Assembly: GCF_913055165.1 (NCBI RefSeq)
Contig: NZ_CAJXJS010000016.1
Span: 1-64,000 of the forward strand
From: an uncultured Devosia sp.
GTDB taxonomy: Bacteria > Pseudomonadota > Alphaproteobacteria > Rhizobiales > Devosiaceae
Length of the DNA: 64,000 nucleotides
Reading direction: 5' to 3'
The notes beneath the pieces were generated by a model. The model worked only from the letters and a program-made list of their open reading frames with translations. It was not told the DNA's origin and ran no database searches. Positions within the stretch are counted from its first letter, which is position 1. Each line of letters opens with the position of its first letter. This document shows positions 39,033-47,890 of the stretch, one piece after another. The translations under genes and the position numbers were made by a program.

Positions 39033-39059
39033 TCCGAAACCTACCTCCAGGACGATGAA

Positions 39060-40100
39060 ATGAGCACATTCTACATCAACGACCGCCCGGTCGGGCCGGA
39101 GCATCCGCCGCTGGTGCTGGCCGAAGTGGGCATCAATCATGAAGGCAAGATCGACAAGGCGATCCAGTTGGTGGACGCAGCCGTTGCCGTCGGCGCCGAG
39201 GTGGTGAAGTTTCAGTGCCACATTACCGAGAAAGAGATGATCCCGACCGATATGACGCCGGGCGCCATATCCACAGAACGGTTGTGGGATATCATCAAGC
39301 GCTGTGAGCTGACGGCGTCCGAAGAAGCACAGGTCAAGGACTACTGCGCTGAAAAGGGCATCATTTACCTGTCTACGCCGTTTTCGCGGGAAGCGGCCGA
39401 CCGGCTCAACGAGTTCGGCGTGGGCGCATTCAAGATTGGCTCGGGAGAGTGCAACAATCACCCGTTGCTCAACCATGTGGCCGCCATGGGCAAGCCGATG
39501 ATTGTCTCGACCGGCATGAATGACATCCAATCGGTCCGCAAGACGGTCGCGATCCTGGAGAACCATCGCGTCCCTTACGCCCTGCTGCATTGCACCAGCA
39601 TGTACCCCACCCCCTACGATCAGGTCCGGCTGAACGCAATCACCGACCTGCAGCAGGCGTTTCCGGGTATTCCGATCGGCTCGTCGGACCATTCAATGGG
39701 CATCTGGACTGCCTTGGGTGCAGTCGCGCTGGGCGCCTGCATCCTCGAGAAGCATTTCACTATCTCGCGATCGTGGCCGGGCCCGGATACCGGTATTTCC
39801 ATTGAACCCGACGAACTGGCCGACCTCGTGCAAGGTTCGCGCGCGGTTTGGGAGGCCATGGGCGGGAGCAAATCCATATTGCCCGAAGAAAAGCCGGTGA
39901 TCGAGTTTGCCTATGCCACGGTGGTGACCACCGCTCCGATCGCCGCAGGCGAGGCCTTCACCCGCGATAATATCTGGGTCAAGCGTCCGGGAACGGGCAA
40001 GATCCTCGCGGAGCAATATGAAAGCGTAATCGGCAAACGTGCCGCGCAGGCGTTGCCGGCCGACGTACATGTCAACCCCGAACACGTGGCGGATTTCTAG
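39060..40100 (+). CDS. legI: N-acetylneuraminate/legionaminate synthase family protein (NeuB/LegI)
   Basis: The enzyme condenses a ManNAc-type hexose with phosphoenolpyruvate to give a nine-carbon nonulosonic acid. The 346-residue protein has the NeuB barrel (VLAEVGINHEGKIDKAIQLV, EVVKFQCH, LSTPFSREAADRLNEFGVGA, FKIGSGECNNHPLLNHVA, GSSDHSMGIWTALGAVALGA with metal-binding residues) and a C-terminal SAF/antifreeze-like domain (about 285-345). The LegB, LegG, PtmE and LegF homologues at 49.4-54.3 kb show that a nonulosonate pathway is present. Legionaminate synthase is more likely than sialate synthase on this evidence, but see the missing LegC/LegH. Confidence 0.88.
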   Translation: MSTFYINDRPVGPEHPPLVLAEVGINHEGKIDKAIQLVDAAVAVGAEVVKFQCHITEKEMIPTDMTPGAISTERLWDIIKRCELTASEEAQVKDYCAEKGIIYLSTPFSREAADRLNEFGVGAFKIGSGECNNHPLLNHVAAMGKPMIVSTGMNDIQSVRKTVAILENHRVPYALLHCTSMYPTPYDQVRLNAITDLQQAFPGIPIGSSDHSMGIWTALGAVALGACILEKHFTISRSWPGPDTGISIEPDELADLVQGSRAVWEAMGGSKSILPEEKPVIEFAYATVVTTAPIAAGEAFTRDNIWVKRPGTGKILAEQYESVIGKRAAQALPADVHVNPEHVADF

Positions 40101-40123
40101 GCGGAGCCGAGGAAAGGGTTGGT

Positions 40124-41323
40124 ATGAACGGCGCAGCGACTTCCCGATTTGATGCATTCGTCGACGGCTGTCGCGTGGGAGAAGCGGACTTCCGGCTGTT
40201 CGAGGACGCTGAGCCTACGGCCTATGCGCGCTGCTTCGGGGTGTTTGCGCTATGGCTAACACGCCGGCGCCCTGTACTGCTGCAGAGCAGGGACGCTTTC
40301 GTCGAAGCGCTGGTCGGGGCCGTGGTGGCCAGGCGCGGAGAGGACAATGCGCCGCCATCCGACAAGGGCTACCGTCAGTTGCTAACGCTGACCCTCAGCG
40401 CCCTGGCCATACTGGGTGCCGCGAACGACAGGCGTATCGCGGCATTGGTGGCCGAACAGGTCCCTACGAACCTTGCTGCCGAATTGGAGCAGTTGGGGTG
40501 CCTCGCGGGCAAGCCGCAGTCGGGGAATCAGGCCATGTTTCTGGCGATTTTCATGCTGTACGCCGAGCAATTCCTCGGCGCAGACAACAAGTCCGACTTG
40601 GCACAGTGGTGGCAGTTGCACGAACAGAACATGAATCGGTTTGGGTTCTGGGGGCCAGATACGGGACCGACGCACCTGCACTTCCAGAACGGCTACCACC
40701 AGTACGAGATCATGGAATATCTCGACGTGGCCAATCCACGGCAATCGGAAGCCCGGTCGGCCGTGCGGGCGGTAGCGGACTATCAAGGTCACTATGCACC
40801 CTATCCGGGTGGCGGCGGATGCTTCGACTACGACGCCGTGTTCATCCTCACGGCGGATGGAAGGGTGCCGGACGCCGCGACAGGTGCCCTGCTCCGCGGT
40901 ACGGAGGCGACGATCCGGTCGGAACAGCAGGTCAACGGCGGTTTCTGCGAGAGTCTCCATGTGCGGCCGCGCCTAACCAACCTGCACCGCTTTGCCGGCC
41001 GCCTGGCGTCTGCCCGCAATTGGGCCTTGTTCAATGAGCGCCTGCGCGCTGGCATCAGCGTGTGTCGTCCCAAGAATGATCGCGTAATTACCCACTGGAG
41101 CCGGACGCATCGCGGTTGGGGACAGGCAAACCTCTGGGACAGCTATTTCCGTATGTTGTTGCTGGCGCGAATAGAATGCGCCTTTGATCCCATGCTCACC
41201 ACCCAATGGGGTTTCATCGATTTTCCCGGCATCGGCTGGCATCCGTCCTTGCGCAAGACCGCCGGCCAACTCGCCACGAACATTGCGGCACCTGCCGCAG
41301 CTGGATCAGGAGCCCATTTGTGA
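40124..41323 (+). CDS. protein of unknown function in the nonulosonate block
   Basis: I do not recognise this 399-residue protein. It is mostly helical by composition, with aromatic-rich repeats FGFWGPDTGPTHLHFQNGYH, YAPYPGGGGCFDYDAVF, QQVNGGFCESLHVRP and HRGWGQANLWDSYFRMLLLA, spaced about 60 residues apart. That pattern suggests an alpha/alpha toroid of the terpenoid-cyclase/prenyltransferase-like or glycosidase type. No signal peptide or membrane segment is seen, so it is cytoplasmic. It sits between the NeuB-type synthase and a glycosyltransferase, sharing a GTGA overlap with the latter, so it should act on the sugar or on the lipid-linked glycan. No function is assigned. Confidence 0.8.
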   Translation: MNGAATSRFDAFVDGCRVGEADFRLFEDAEPTAYARCFGVFALWLTRRRPVLLQSRDAFVEALVGAVVARRGEDNAPPSDKGYRQLLTLTLSALAILGAANDRRIAALVAEQVPTNLAAELEQLGCLAGKPQSGNQAMFLAIFMLYAEQFLGADNKSDLAQWWQLHEQNMNRFGFWGPDTGPTHLHFQNGYHQYEIMEYLDVANPRQSEARSAVRAVADYQGHYAPYPGGGGCFDYDAVFILTADGRVPDAATGALLRGTEATIRSEQQVNGGFCESLHVRPRLTNLHRFAGRLASARNWALFNERLRAGISVCRPKNDRVITHWSRTHRGWGQANLWDSYFRMLLLARIECAFDPMLTTQWGFIDFPGIGWHPSLRKTAGQLATNIAAPAAAGSGAHL

Positions 41324-42300
41324 CCAGCACCGACGCAAAGCGGATCCATTTTACCTATCGACATGTCGACAGACCCTGGGGTGGCGCGAACAACTTCACT
41401 CGCGCGCTGGCGGCACATCTCTCCGAAAAAGGTGAGTGGGTATTGACCGGTTCACCCACCGATACTGTCGATATCATGTTCATGAATCAATTGGGGCTCG
41501 GGCCGGGTTCGGATAAGCGCCGTCTTCGGATTTCCGAAGTCACGAAAATGAAAGTGCTCGACCAGCGGAAGGTCGTGGTTCGCGCGGTCAACCTCTACCG
41601 TCATGCCTTCCGTCTCGGCCCGCGCAACCTGATCTACGGGGCGCTGGAAGACATAGCCACCCTGAGGTTGCTCGGCCTGGCCGACCAGGTCATTTTCCAG
41701 AGCGAGTATCAGCGCAGTGTCTTTCAGAAGGCCGGCTATCGGGGGGTGAATCACGTCGTGATCCACAACGGCGCGAGCGAACTGTTCTGGAACCAGGCAC
41801 CACCTGTCGCACCCACCGGCCCGCTGCGGATCGTTTCTGCCACAGCATCCCCCCGGCAGACGAAACGTCACGACGTGATACTGGCGATTTCGTTGCTGCC
41901 CGATGTTGAGGTGATGCACTTCGGCGCCTGGCCGAAGGGGTTGAATTCGGGAAACGTACGCCTCATGGGTACTTGCGACGGAGCGACTATGGCCCGGCAC
42001 TATGCGCAGGCACACATGATGCTGCACCCCGCCATCAAGGACCCCTGTCCAAACGCCATCTTCGAGGCTGTGTGTTCCGGCCTGCCAGTGCTCTACAATC
42101 CCGATATCGGGTCGAGCGCGGAGATTGTGGGGGAAAACGGCGTCGCTCTCGACCTAGCCGATCTTGTGGGCAGCGTGGCCACGGCACGGACCATGCTGGC
42201 AGACCTCCAGGAGCGGGTGCGCCAGAACCGAGAGTATTATCACATCGGACGGGCGACCCGCGCCTATGCCGACACGTTTCGTGCCGTAGCGGAGGCTTAA
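41320..42300 (+). CDS. glycosyltransferase family 4 protein
   Basis: The 326-residue protein has an atypical, short N-terminal half (IHFTYRHVDRPWGGANNFTR, a form seen in polysaccharide glycosyltransferases) and a GT4 donor half: LRIVSATASPRQTKRHDVIL, VMHFGAWPKG, MGTCDGATMARHYAQAHMML, and DPCPNAIFEAVCSGLPVLYN. The start is a GTG at 41320 overlapping the stop of the unknown gene. The frame extends upstream to 41206, but that part overlaps the unknown gene heavily. Confidence 0.87.
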   Translation: MTSTDAKRIHFTYRHVDRPWGGANNFTRALAAHLSEKGEWVLTGSPTDTVDIMFMNQLGLGPGSDKRRLRISEVTKMKVLDQRKVVVRAVNLYRHAFRLGPRNLIYGALEDIATLRLLGLADQVIFQSEYQRSVFQKAGYRGVNHVVIHNGASELFWNQAPPVAPTGPLRIVSATASPRQTKRHDVILAISLLPDVEVMHFGAWPKGLNSGNVRLMGTCDGATMARHYAQAHMMLHPAIKDPCPNAIFEAVCSGLPVLYNPDIGSSAEIVGENGVALDLADLVGSVATARTMLADLQERVRQNREYYHIGRATRAYADTFRAVAEA

Positions 42301-42301
42301 C

Positions 42302-42976
42302 ATGACAGCCGAACCCGACTTCGAGCGCTACGCGGACCAGAAGACCTTCAACACCTCCATCCCGCCCACCTGGCGAGCCGCGTATGACCGGCTCGTCGCC
42401 GATCGCGGCTGGAAGGCCGCCGATATCCGCTTTCTCGACGTGGGATGCGGGGACGGAAAGTTCTTCGAGTATCTCAAGTCCAAGGGACTGGCGCTCGACC
42501 ACATCGACGGCGTCGAGGTATCGCACAAGCGCGTCGAACGCTGTCATGCCATAGGCTGGACCAGCGTCCGCTATATGGCCCCCGGCAGCGCGCTCCCCTA
42601 CCCGGACCAGAGCTTTGATGTCATCAACCTCATGGAAGTCGTCGAGCATGTGCCCGCCGGAACCATCGATTCCCTTCTTGCCGAGGTGACGAGAGTCCTC
42701 GCGCCGACGGGCGTCGTGCTGATCTCCACGCCCAACTATCCGATCAAGCGCTTCTATGACTTCTTCAATGCCTTCGTGCACGGCAAGTGGAAGCGGCTGA
42801 GGGACGATCCGACCCATATCACCCTCTACAATCACAACAGGCTGCGCAGTCGGCTAGGCAAGCACTTCGGCACACTGGAAGAACTGTCCTTCAAGGACGG
42901 CTTTCTCTATAAGCGCTGGCCACGACCCTTTTTTCGGCACAAGTTGTTCTTCGCCTGTTCGGACGTCAGATCATGA
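42302..42976 (+). CDS. class I SAM-dependent methyltransferase
   Basis: The 224-residue protein has motif I IRFLDVGCGDGKFFEYLKSK, motif II IDGVEVSHKRVERCHAIGW, FDVINLMEVVEHVPAGTIDS and VLAPTGVVLISTPNYPIKRF. This is a complete methyltransferase-11-like domain with a C-terminal extension of about 60 residues that is common in glycan methyltransferases. It overlaps the next methyltransferase gene by 4 bp. Confidence 0.9.
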   Translation: MTAEPDFERYADQKTFNTSIPPTWRAAYDRLVADRGWKAADIRFLDVGCGDGKFFEYLKSKGLALDHIDGVEVSHKRVERCHAIGWTSVRYMAPGSALPYPDQSFDVINLMEVVEHVPAGTIDSLLAEVTRVLAPTGVVLISTPNYPIKRFYDFFNAFVHGKWKRLRDDPTHITLYNHNRLRSRLGKHFGTLEELSFKDGFLYKRWPRPFFRHKLFFACSDVRS

Positions 42977-43893
42977 AACGCGTTGAACAATGCCCAGCCT
43001 GCGCCGAGGCTGGCGGCTCGCGCATTTACCGGGAGGCTAACGCATCCCAGCGCCAGAGCTTTCTCGACTTCAGCCGCAACACCTATGCGGGAGCAATGGA
43101 CGACTGGCTGGACACTATTGAGCTCGTCGTTATGCATTGCACCAACTGTGGCCATTTCTGGTACCGGGACCAGCCCGGTTGGGAGCAATTGTCGGAAATG
43201 TACGACGCTACCGCACGAAGGCATGCGGCCAAGGGTGTGTCTCTGGAGCCCACGCCACGCTCTCGTATTCAGTTAGCCCGGCTGTTCCGACTGGTCGGGA
43301 AGAAGGACGGAGTCGACCACCCGACCTTGCTCGACTATGGCTCAGGCTTTGGCCGGTGGGCACGAGCGGCCAAGGATGCCGGATTTGCGGTTACCGGATT
43401 TGAGCCCAGTACAACGCGCTTGAAGGAGGGCAATGCTGATTTCGAACTGGTCAACACGTTGGCTGATCTTGAGGGACGACATTTCGATGCCATCAACATC
43501 GAACAGGTTCTCGAACATGTGGACGACCCTTTCACAGCGCTGAGCAACCTGCACCAATACTGCCACGCAGACACCGTCTTACGCATCACCGTGCCCAATC
43601 TCGAACGCAGCTTTGAAGGCTCGACCCTGTGGTCGACATGGCCATATGACGGCACGCGGGCCCATACGCTGGCGCCATTCGAGCACTTGCAGGGTTTTGT
43701 ACCGAAGTCACTGCAACTGCTGGCCCGGCGTGCTGGTTTCCGAGAGGTGCCCCTCGTCCGGGTATTGGCTGTCGATCCGATCCTGGGGTTGCGACGCATG
43801 CTGCGTTCGGTCTATGCGAAGGGTGACAGCACCCACCTGTTCGTGCAGCCACAGACCCCGCCCGCCGGCGCAGGCACGCCGGTTCGAGGCTGA
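42973..43893 (+). CDS. class I SAM-dependent methyltransferase with N-terminal Cys-rich domain
   Basis: The 306-residue protein starts MKRVEQCPACAEAGGSR and later has HCTNCGHFWYRDQPGWEQLS, so two CxxC pairs form a probable zinc ribbon. The methyltransferase core follows: LLDYGSGFGRWARAAKDAGF, VTGFEPSTTRLKEGNADFEL, INIEQVLEHVDDPFTALSNL. This architecture is seen in sugar C- and O-methyltransferases of polysaccharide and antibiotic loci. It is coupled to the preceding methyltransferase by an ATGA overlap. Confidence 0.9.
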   Translation: MKRVEQCPACAEAGGSRIYREANASQRQSFLDFSRNTYAGAMDDWLDTIELVVMHCTNCGHFWYRDQPGWEQLSEMYDATARRHAAKGVSLEPTPRSRIQLARLFRLVGKKDGVDHPTLLDYGSGFGRWARAAKDAGFAVTGFEPSTTRLKEGNADFELVNTLADLEGRHFDAINIEQVLEHVDDPFTALSNLHQYCHADTVLRITVPNLERSFEGSTLWSTWPYDGTRAHTLAPFEHLQGFVPKSLQLLARRAGFREVPLVRVLAVDPILGLRRMLRSVYAKGDSTHLFVQPQTPPAGAGTPVRG

Positions 43894-43901
43894 CTGACGC
43901 A

Positions 43902-45479
43902 ATGAGTGAGAAACGTATTGCCTCCGCGCCCCGCTTGCCGGGCAAACGCCAGATGTTGGTCAATGCCGGGTCGGCCTGGACCTTCAAGCTTGCCTCGATG
44001 GTGGTCTCGCTGGGGACGACAGCCATTGCCGTTCGCGAATACGGCTTGGATGGCATGGGGTTGATCCTACTGGCCAGCCAAGTAGCAACCTATGCCGGTC
44101 TGGCGGAACTGGGCATTCCGTCGAGCTTGTCGCGCCGACTGCCCGGCCTGCTGGCGGCCAACAACTTGAGCCTCGCCTATCGTCTATGTGCCTCGTGCCT
44201 GCTGGTGTTACTTTGCTCGGCAGCGGTTGGCTTGCTGTTGGTACCGGTGGCGCTGCTGATGCTTCCCTCCGCCTTTGCCATTCCCACGGAACAAAAGGAC
44301 ACGGCCGGGGTGCTGTTTGCCCTAACGATCGGGGCCATTGCGCTGCAGATGCCGCTGCGCATCGGCTATGGCATGCTGTCCAGCGCGCACCGGTTCGCCA
44401 GCTACTTCGCGATCGAACTCGGGGCGCTGGTGGTCAAGATGGTCGCTGTCGTGGGCTGCCTCTACTTTTTCGATCCGCCAGTCTGGGTCTATGTACTGCT
44501 GACGATCCTGCCTATCCTTGGCGCTGCGCTAATCGAATATCGCCTGGGCCGAAGCGTGCTGCCAGGCTGGAGATTCTCGCTGTCGCAGGTGTCCCGATCG
44601 TCCATACTGGAGCTCGTCTCGTTGTCTTCGGCGGTTATGCTGGGGACCCTGGCCAGTGCCGTCGTCCTGAATGGCGGCGGGCTGGTGTTGGCCGTGTTCT
44701 TTGCCCCACGCCTGGTTGCCGAATATACCCTGCCAACGGTTCTGGCCTTTAGCCTGATGGCCTTCGCGGCTTCGGCATCCGCCTTTCTGTCGCCGATTGC
44801 TAGCCAACTGGTGGGTCATGATGACCGGCGTCTGTCCCAAACGGTGATGCTGACCTCGCGCTACTCCGCCCTGACCGCGGGAGCGATCCTCGTAGCCGCT
44901 GCCGCGCTAGGCAAAGTCATCCTGGAGTTGTGGCTCGGCCCCGAGACCACTCCGCAAACCCTGGAAGCCATGTACCACGTCCTCCTGATCGCCTCGCTCA
45001 GCGGACTGCTGTCCATTCCAGGCACAACAGCGCGTGGCGCCTTGGTGGCGATGGGCCACCATTGGCGTGTGGCCTATATCGAGTTGATCACAGGCATGGT
45101 GGGCCTGGTCGCGGGCATTCTACTGGCGCTCAGTCTTGACGCTCCCCCGCCGCTCAGCGTGGCGGTCTGCTTCTGCCTTTCCAACCTCGCACGAGGTATT
45201 TTGCTCGCGACGTTGTTCAGTCGGTCGGTCGAGTCCGGCGCCCCATTCTACCAAGCCAATCTATTGTCGATCGCACCGGCTGTGCTGGCCGGCCTGTCCG
45301 TGGTCGTGGCCTATGCATACTGGGGCGAAGGCGGCCTGGTGTCCGCGCTTGCGGTCGGTGTGCTGGCCGGTACCGCCTTTATTATCGTGGGGACGTTCAC
45401 CGCTGTCGAACCCCACCATCGCCAAGAGATGCTACAACGAGCCGCGCGACTGCTGCGCGCCCGGAGAGACCCACGATGA
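43902..45479 (+). CDS. polysaccharide flippase (Wzx-like, MATE superfamily)
   Basis: The 525-residue protein is strongly hydrophobic with about 12-14 predicted transmembrane helices and begins with an amphipathic segment followed by GSAWTFKLASMVVSLGTTAI. No other flippase is seen in the locus, and a single Wzx in a locus with a Wzy-like polymerase and WbpL-like initiator fits a Wzx/Wzy-dependent polysaccharide. The start ATG at 43902 lies just after a methyltransferase stop. The assignment rests on topology and context as well as family resemblance. Confidence 0.82.
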   Translation: MSEKRIASAPRLPGKRQMLVNAGSAWTFKLASMVVSLGTTAIAVREYGLDGMGLILLASQVATYAGLAELGIPSSLSRRLPGLLAANNLSLAYRLCASCLLVLLCSAAVGLLLVPVALLMLPSAFAIPTEQKDTAGVLFALTIGAIALQMPLRIGYGMLSSAHRFASYFAIELGALVVKMVAVVGCLYFFDPPVWVYVLLTILPILGAALIEYRLGRSVLPGWRFSLSQVSRSSILELVSLSSAVMLGTLASAVVLNGGGLVLAVFFAPRLVAEYTLPTVLAFSLMAFAASASAFLSPIASQLVGHDDRRLSQTVMLTSRYSALTAGAILVAAAALGKVILELWLGPETTPQTLEAMYHVLLIASLSGLLSIPGTTARGALVAMGHHWRVAYIELITGMVGLVAGILLALSLDAPPPLSVAVCFCLSNLARGILLATLFSRSVESGAPFYQANLLSIAPAVLAGLSVVVAYAYWGEGGLVSALAVGVLAGTAFIIVGTFTAVEPHHRQEMLQRAARLLRARRDPR

Positions 45480-46144
45480 TCGTTGAACCACGCCCCAGAA
45501 CCTGGAGCAGGGCCAAGGCACTGGTAGCCTCGGTGCGCACCAAATCCTTTATTCGGGCGTTCGAAATCGAAATCCTGACCGACATAAAGCTGGCTGGCGA
45601 CAGCCTTGACATAGGCGGTGGCAGAAAAGCGCAGTATCGCGAATTGATCACTGGCTATGACACGGTCGCTTCGCTCAACATCGATCCGGCGCTTGAGCCC
45701 ACGATCCTTGCCAATGCAAACGAGACGTTCCCGATCGCCGACAACAGCTACGACACCATCGTCTCGTTCAACACACTGGAGCACCTGATCAACGACGTGC
45801 ACGTGGTCCACGAGACGTTCCGCATCCTGCGTCCACACGGAAGGGCACACATATTCGTGCCTTTCCTCTTTCCAGTGCATGGATCGCCACAGGACTTCCA
45901 TCGCCATACCGGTCTCTATTGGGACGACCTGCTGCATTCCATCGGCGCTGAGGAGGTGGTAATCGAGCCTATGGTTTGGAGCCCGTCCGTCAGTGCTCTG
46001 GCGACGCTGGGCCATGCGCGATGGGCGAAATGGCTGGCGCGCGCCATCGTGCTCTATACCGGCCTCGTGCAGCGGCGTCCTGCGCCGCGCGACGCCAATT
46101 TCGCCATGGGCTATTTCATTCGTTTCACCAAACCCGTCGCCTAG
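45476..46144 (+). CDS. class I SAM-dependent methyltransferase
   Basis: This 222-residue protein has LDIGGGRKAQYRELITGYDT as motif I, INIDPAL-like LNIDPALEPTILANANETFP, YDTIVSFNTLEHLINDVHVV and ILRPHGRAHIFVPFLFPVHG with FHRHTGLYWDDLLHSIGAEE. It overlaps the flippase gene by 4 bp and closes the plus-strand block. An IS element is inserted at its stop codon: TA of the stop is the IS target and the next G is supplied by the element, so TAG is kept and the protein is not altered. Confidence 0.87.
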   Translation: MIVEPRPRTWSRAKALVASVRTKSFIRAFEIEILTDIKLAGDSLDIGGGRKAQYRELITGYDTVASLNIDPALEPTILANANETFPIADNSYDTIVSFNTLEHLINDVHVVHETFRILRPHGRAHIFVPFLFPVHGSPQDFHRHTGLYWDDLLHSIGAEEVVIEPMVWSPSVSALATLGHARWAKWLARAIVLYTGLVQRRPAPRDANFAMGYFIRFTKPVA

Positions 46145-47184
46145 AGCGTTTCATTGTGAAGCTCACTCGGGGGATTCCCGTTTTGGTTGATCTGTAATTC
46201 AAGTTGATGCTGGATTGGAGGCCAGCATCGATGACGGGACCTCTTTCGCGTGATCTTCGAGAGCGTGTTGTGGCGGCGGTGTTGGCCGGGGATAGCTGTC
46301 GAACGGCAGCGAGCCGATTTGATGTTTCGGTGTCGTCGGCCATCAAGTGGAGTCGGCGCTATCGGCTGACGGGCTCGGTAGCGCTCGGCCAAATGGGCGG
46401 ACATCGCCGACCGGTTCTGGCGGATCCCGCGCTTTCATTCTGGAGCGGATCGCGCAAACCCCACACCTGACGCTGCATTGTCTGAAGGATGAGCTGGCGG
46501 CGCGTGGGGTGAAGGTGTCCCATAATGCGGTGTGGATGTTCATGAAGCGCGAGGGGCTGAGCCTTAAAAAAAGTCCCGTTCGCGTTTGAGCAAGGCCATG
46601 CAGCCGTCGCCCGGCGGCGCAAACGCTGGAAGTCCATCCAGCCCCATCTCGATCCCCAGCGACTGGTGTTCATCGACGAGACGTGGATCAAGACCAACAT
46701 GGCCCCGCTCCGCGGCTGGAGCGCAAAGGGCGGTGGTTGCGCGGCTACGCCCCCCAGGGCCAATGGCGAACCATGACCTTCGTGGCGGCCCTGCGCTGCG
46801 ATGGGGTCGTCGCTCCCTGTGTCTTCGATGGTCCGATCAACGGGGTCAGCTTCCGCGCCAGGGTCGCCCAGCAACTGCTCGACACGATCGGCCCCGGCGA
46901 CATTGTTGTGATGGACAATTGGGGCAGCCACAAATCCATCGAGATCGGCCGCGCCATACGTGCTCGTGGCGCAAGACTTTGGTATCTGCCTGCCTACTCC
47001 CCCGACCTCAATCCAATCGAGCAGGCCTTCGCCAAGATCAAGCACTGGATGCGCATAGCCCAGCGCCGATCCGTTGACGATACCTGGCAACAGATCGGCA
47101 AACTCGTCCAGACAATCGCTCCCGCAAAATGCCAAAACTACATCGCAAACGCAGGATATGGAGCCACCTAAACGTGAAACGCTC
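46144..47184 (+). mobile_element. IS630 family insertion sequence, 1041 bp
   Basis: The ends are inverted repeats, GAGCGTTTCA at 46144 and its complement TGAAACGCTC ending at 47184, flanked by TA on both sides (46142-46143 and 47185-47186), the target duplicated by IS630/Tc1 elements. The content is a single frameshifted transposase. The element separates the plus-strand polysaccharide block from the minus-strand operon, and it sits exactly in the stop codon of a methyltransferase without changing it. Confidence 0.92.
46231..47171 (+). pseudogene. IS630-type transposase, broken by frameshifts
   Basis: The reading frame changes several times. Frame 1 gives DLRERVVAAVLAGDSCRTAA and VALGQMGGHRR to about 46415. 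The frame then drops by one to AFILERIAQTPHLTLHCLKD and VKVSHNAVWMFMKREGLSLK, moves on by one at a run of seven A (46566-46572) to FEQGHAAVARRRKRW and RLVFIDETWIKTNMAPLRGW, and drops again near 46725 to LRGYAPQGQWRTMTFVAALR, VVMDNWGSHKS and YSPDLNPIEQAFAKIKHWM. The three catalytic acids (DET, DNWGSH, NPIEQ) are all present. One shift could be programmed, as in some IS630 members, but three changes suggest that the transposase is inactive. Confidence 0.85.
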
Positions 47185-47209
47185 TAGCAAAGCGGGGGGC
47201 TGCAGAAGC

Positions 47210-47890
47210 CTATTTTGACTTGATGAAGCGCCGCGCCAGTTTTCCCATGCCTTCGCGCAGGGTCAGGTCGAAGCTGTTGCGGCCGCCATTCGCGGGATCC
47301 CATGGCGTTCCCGCCAGCCGCTGGCGCCAGCGTTCCGGGCTGCGGGTGGCGACGCACAGGTGATAGATCGCTTCGCCGCGGCCGTGGTTGGACGTAGTCA
47401 GAACCGGCTCGAGGCCATGGTGGCGAAAGAGTCGTTCGAGCCCGAGCGGTGTGAACCGCCAGAAGTCGGAGAAGCTCTCGGTGGTGTGCTGTTCCTGCAG
47501 AAACGGCACGACCACCACGACCGTATCGCGCGACATGGCGCACAGATTTCTGGTCGCGGCAAAAACGTCAAATACGTGCTCGAGCGTGGTATGGTTGAGT
47601 ACCACGTCGTAGGCTTGGTGCAGCGTCTGCGGGAGGTCCGCCTCCAGGTCTAGGCGGACTTCACCTGGCACACCTTCGCCGCGCTCACCACCGTAGTTGG
47701 ATACGTCATACCGGCGCACATTGGGGAAATAGTCGCGGTAGTGCCCGCCCTGCTTGTCCTCATCGAGCCAGCCGCTGACATTGATCATGTCGCCCTCAAA
47801 TAGCGGACCGAGCTTGCGCAGGACATCGTTGGACCATAGCCGCGGCAGGCGAAAGCGGTGGTCTTGCAGAAACCGGGGTAGGTCGGCCAT
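47210..47890 (-). CDS. class I SAM-dependent methyltransferase-like protein
   Basis: The protein has 226 residues from the ATG at 47890, which shares one base with the stop of the gene upstream (TGATG). A GTG two codons earlier is an alternative. It has MINVSGWLDEDKQGGHYRDY, RRYDVSNYGGERGEG, YDVVLNHTTLEHVFDVFAAT and VVVVPFLQEQHTTESFSDFW, the core of a methyltransferase family often found in capsule and O-antigen loci. The classical glycine-rich motif I is degenerate here. It is the last gene of the minus-strand nonulosonate operon. Confidence 0.78.
   Translation of the reverse strand: MADLPRFLQDHRFRLPRLWSNDVLRKLGPLFEGDMINVSGWLDEDKQGGHYRDYFPNVRRYDVSNYGGERGEGVPGEVRLDLEADLPQTLHQAYDVVLNHTTLEHVFDVFAATRNLCAMSRDTVVVVVPFLQEQHTTESFSDFWRFTPLGLERLFRHHGLEPVLTTSNHGRGEAIYHLCVATRSPERWRQRLAGTPWDPANGGRNSFDLTLREGMGKLARRFIKSK

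Noticed and set aside
46100-46144. truncation of the methyltransferase by the IS element
   Set aside because: The join before insertion would also have read TAG at the same codon, so the C-terminus is unchanged.
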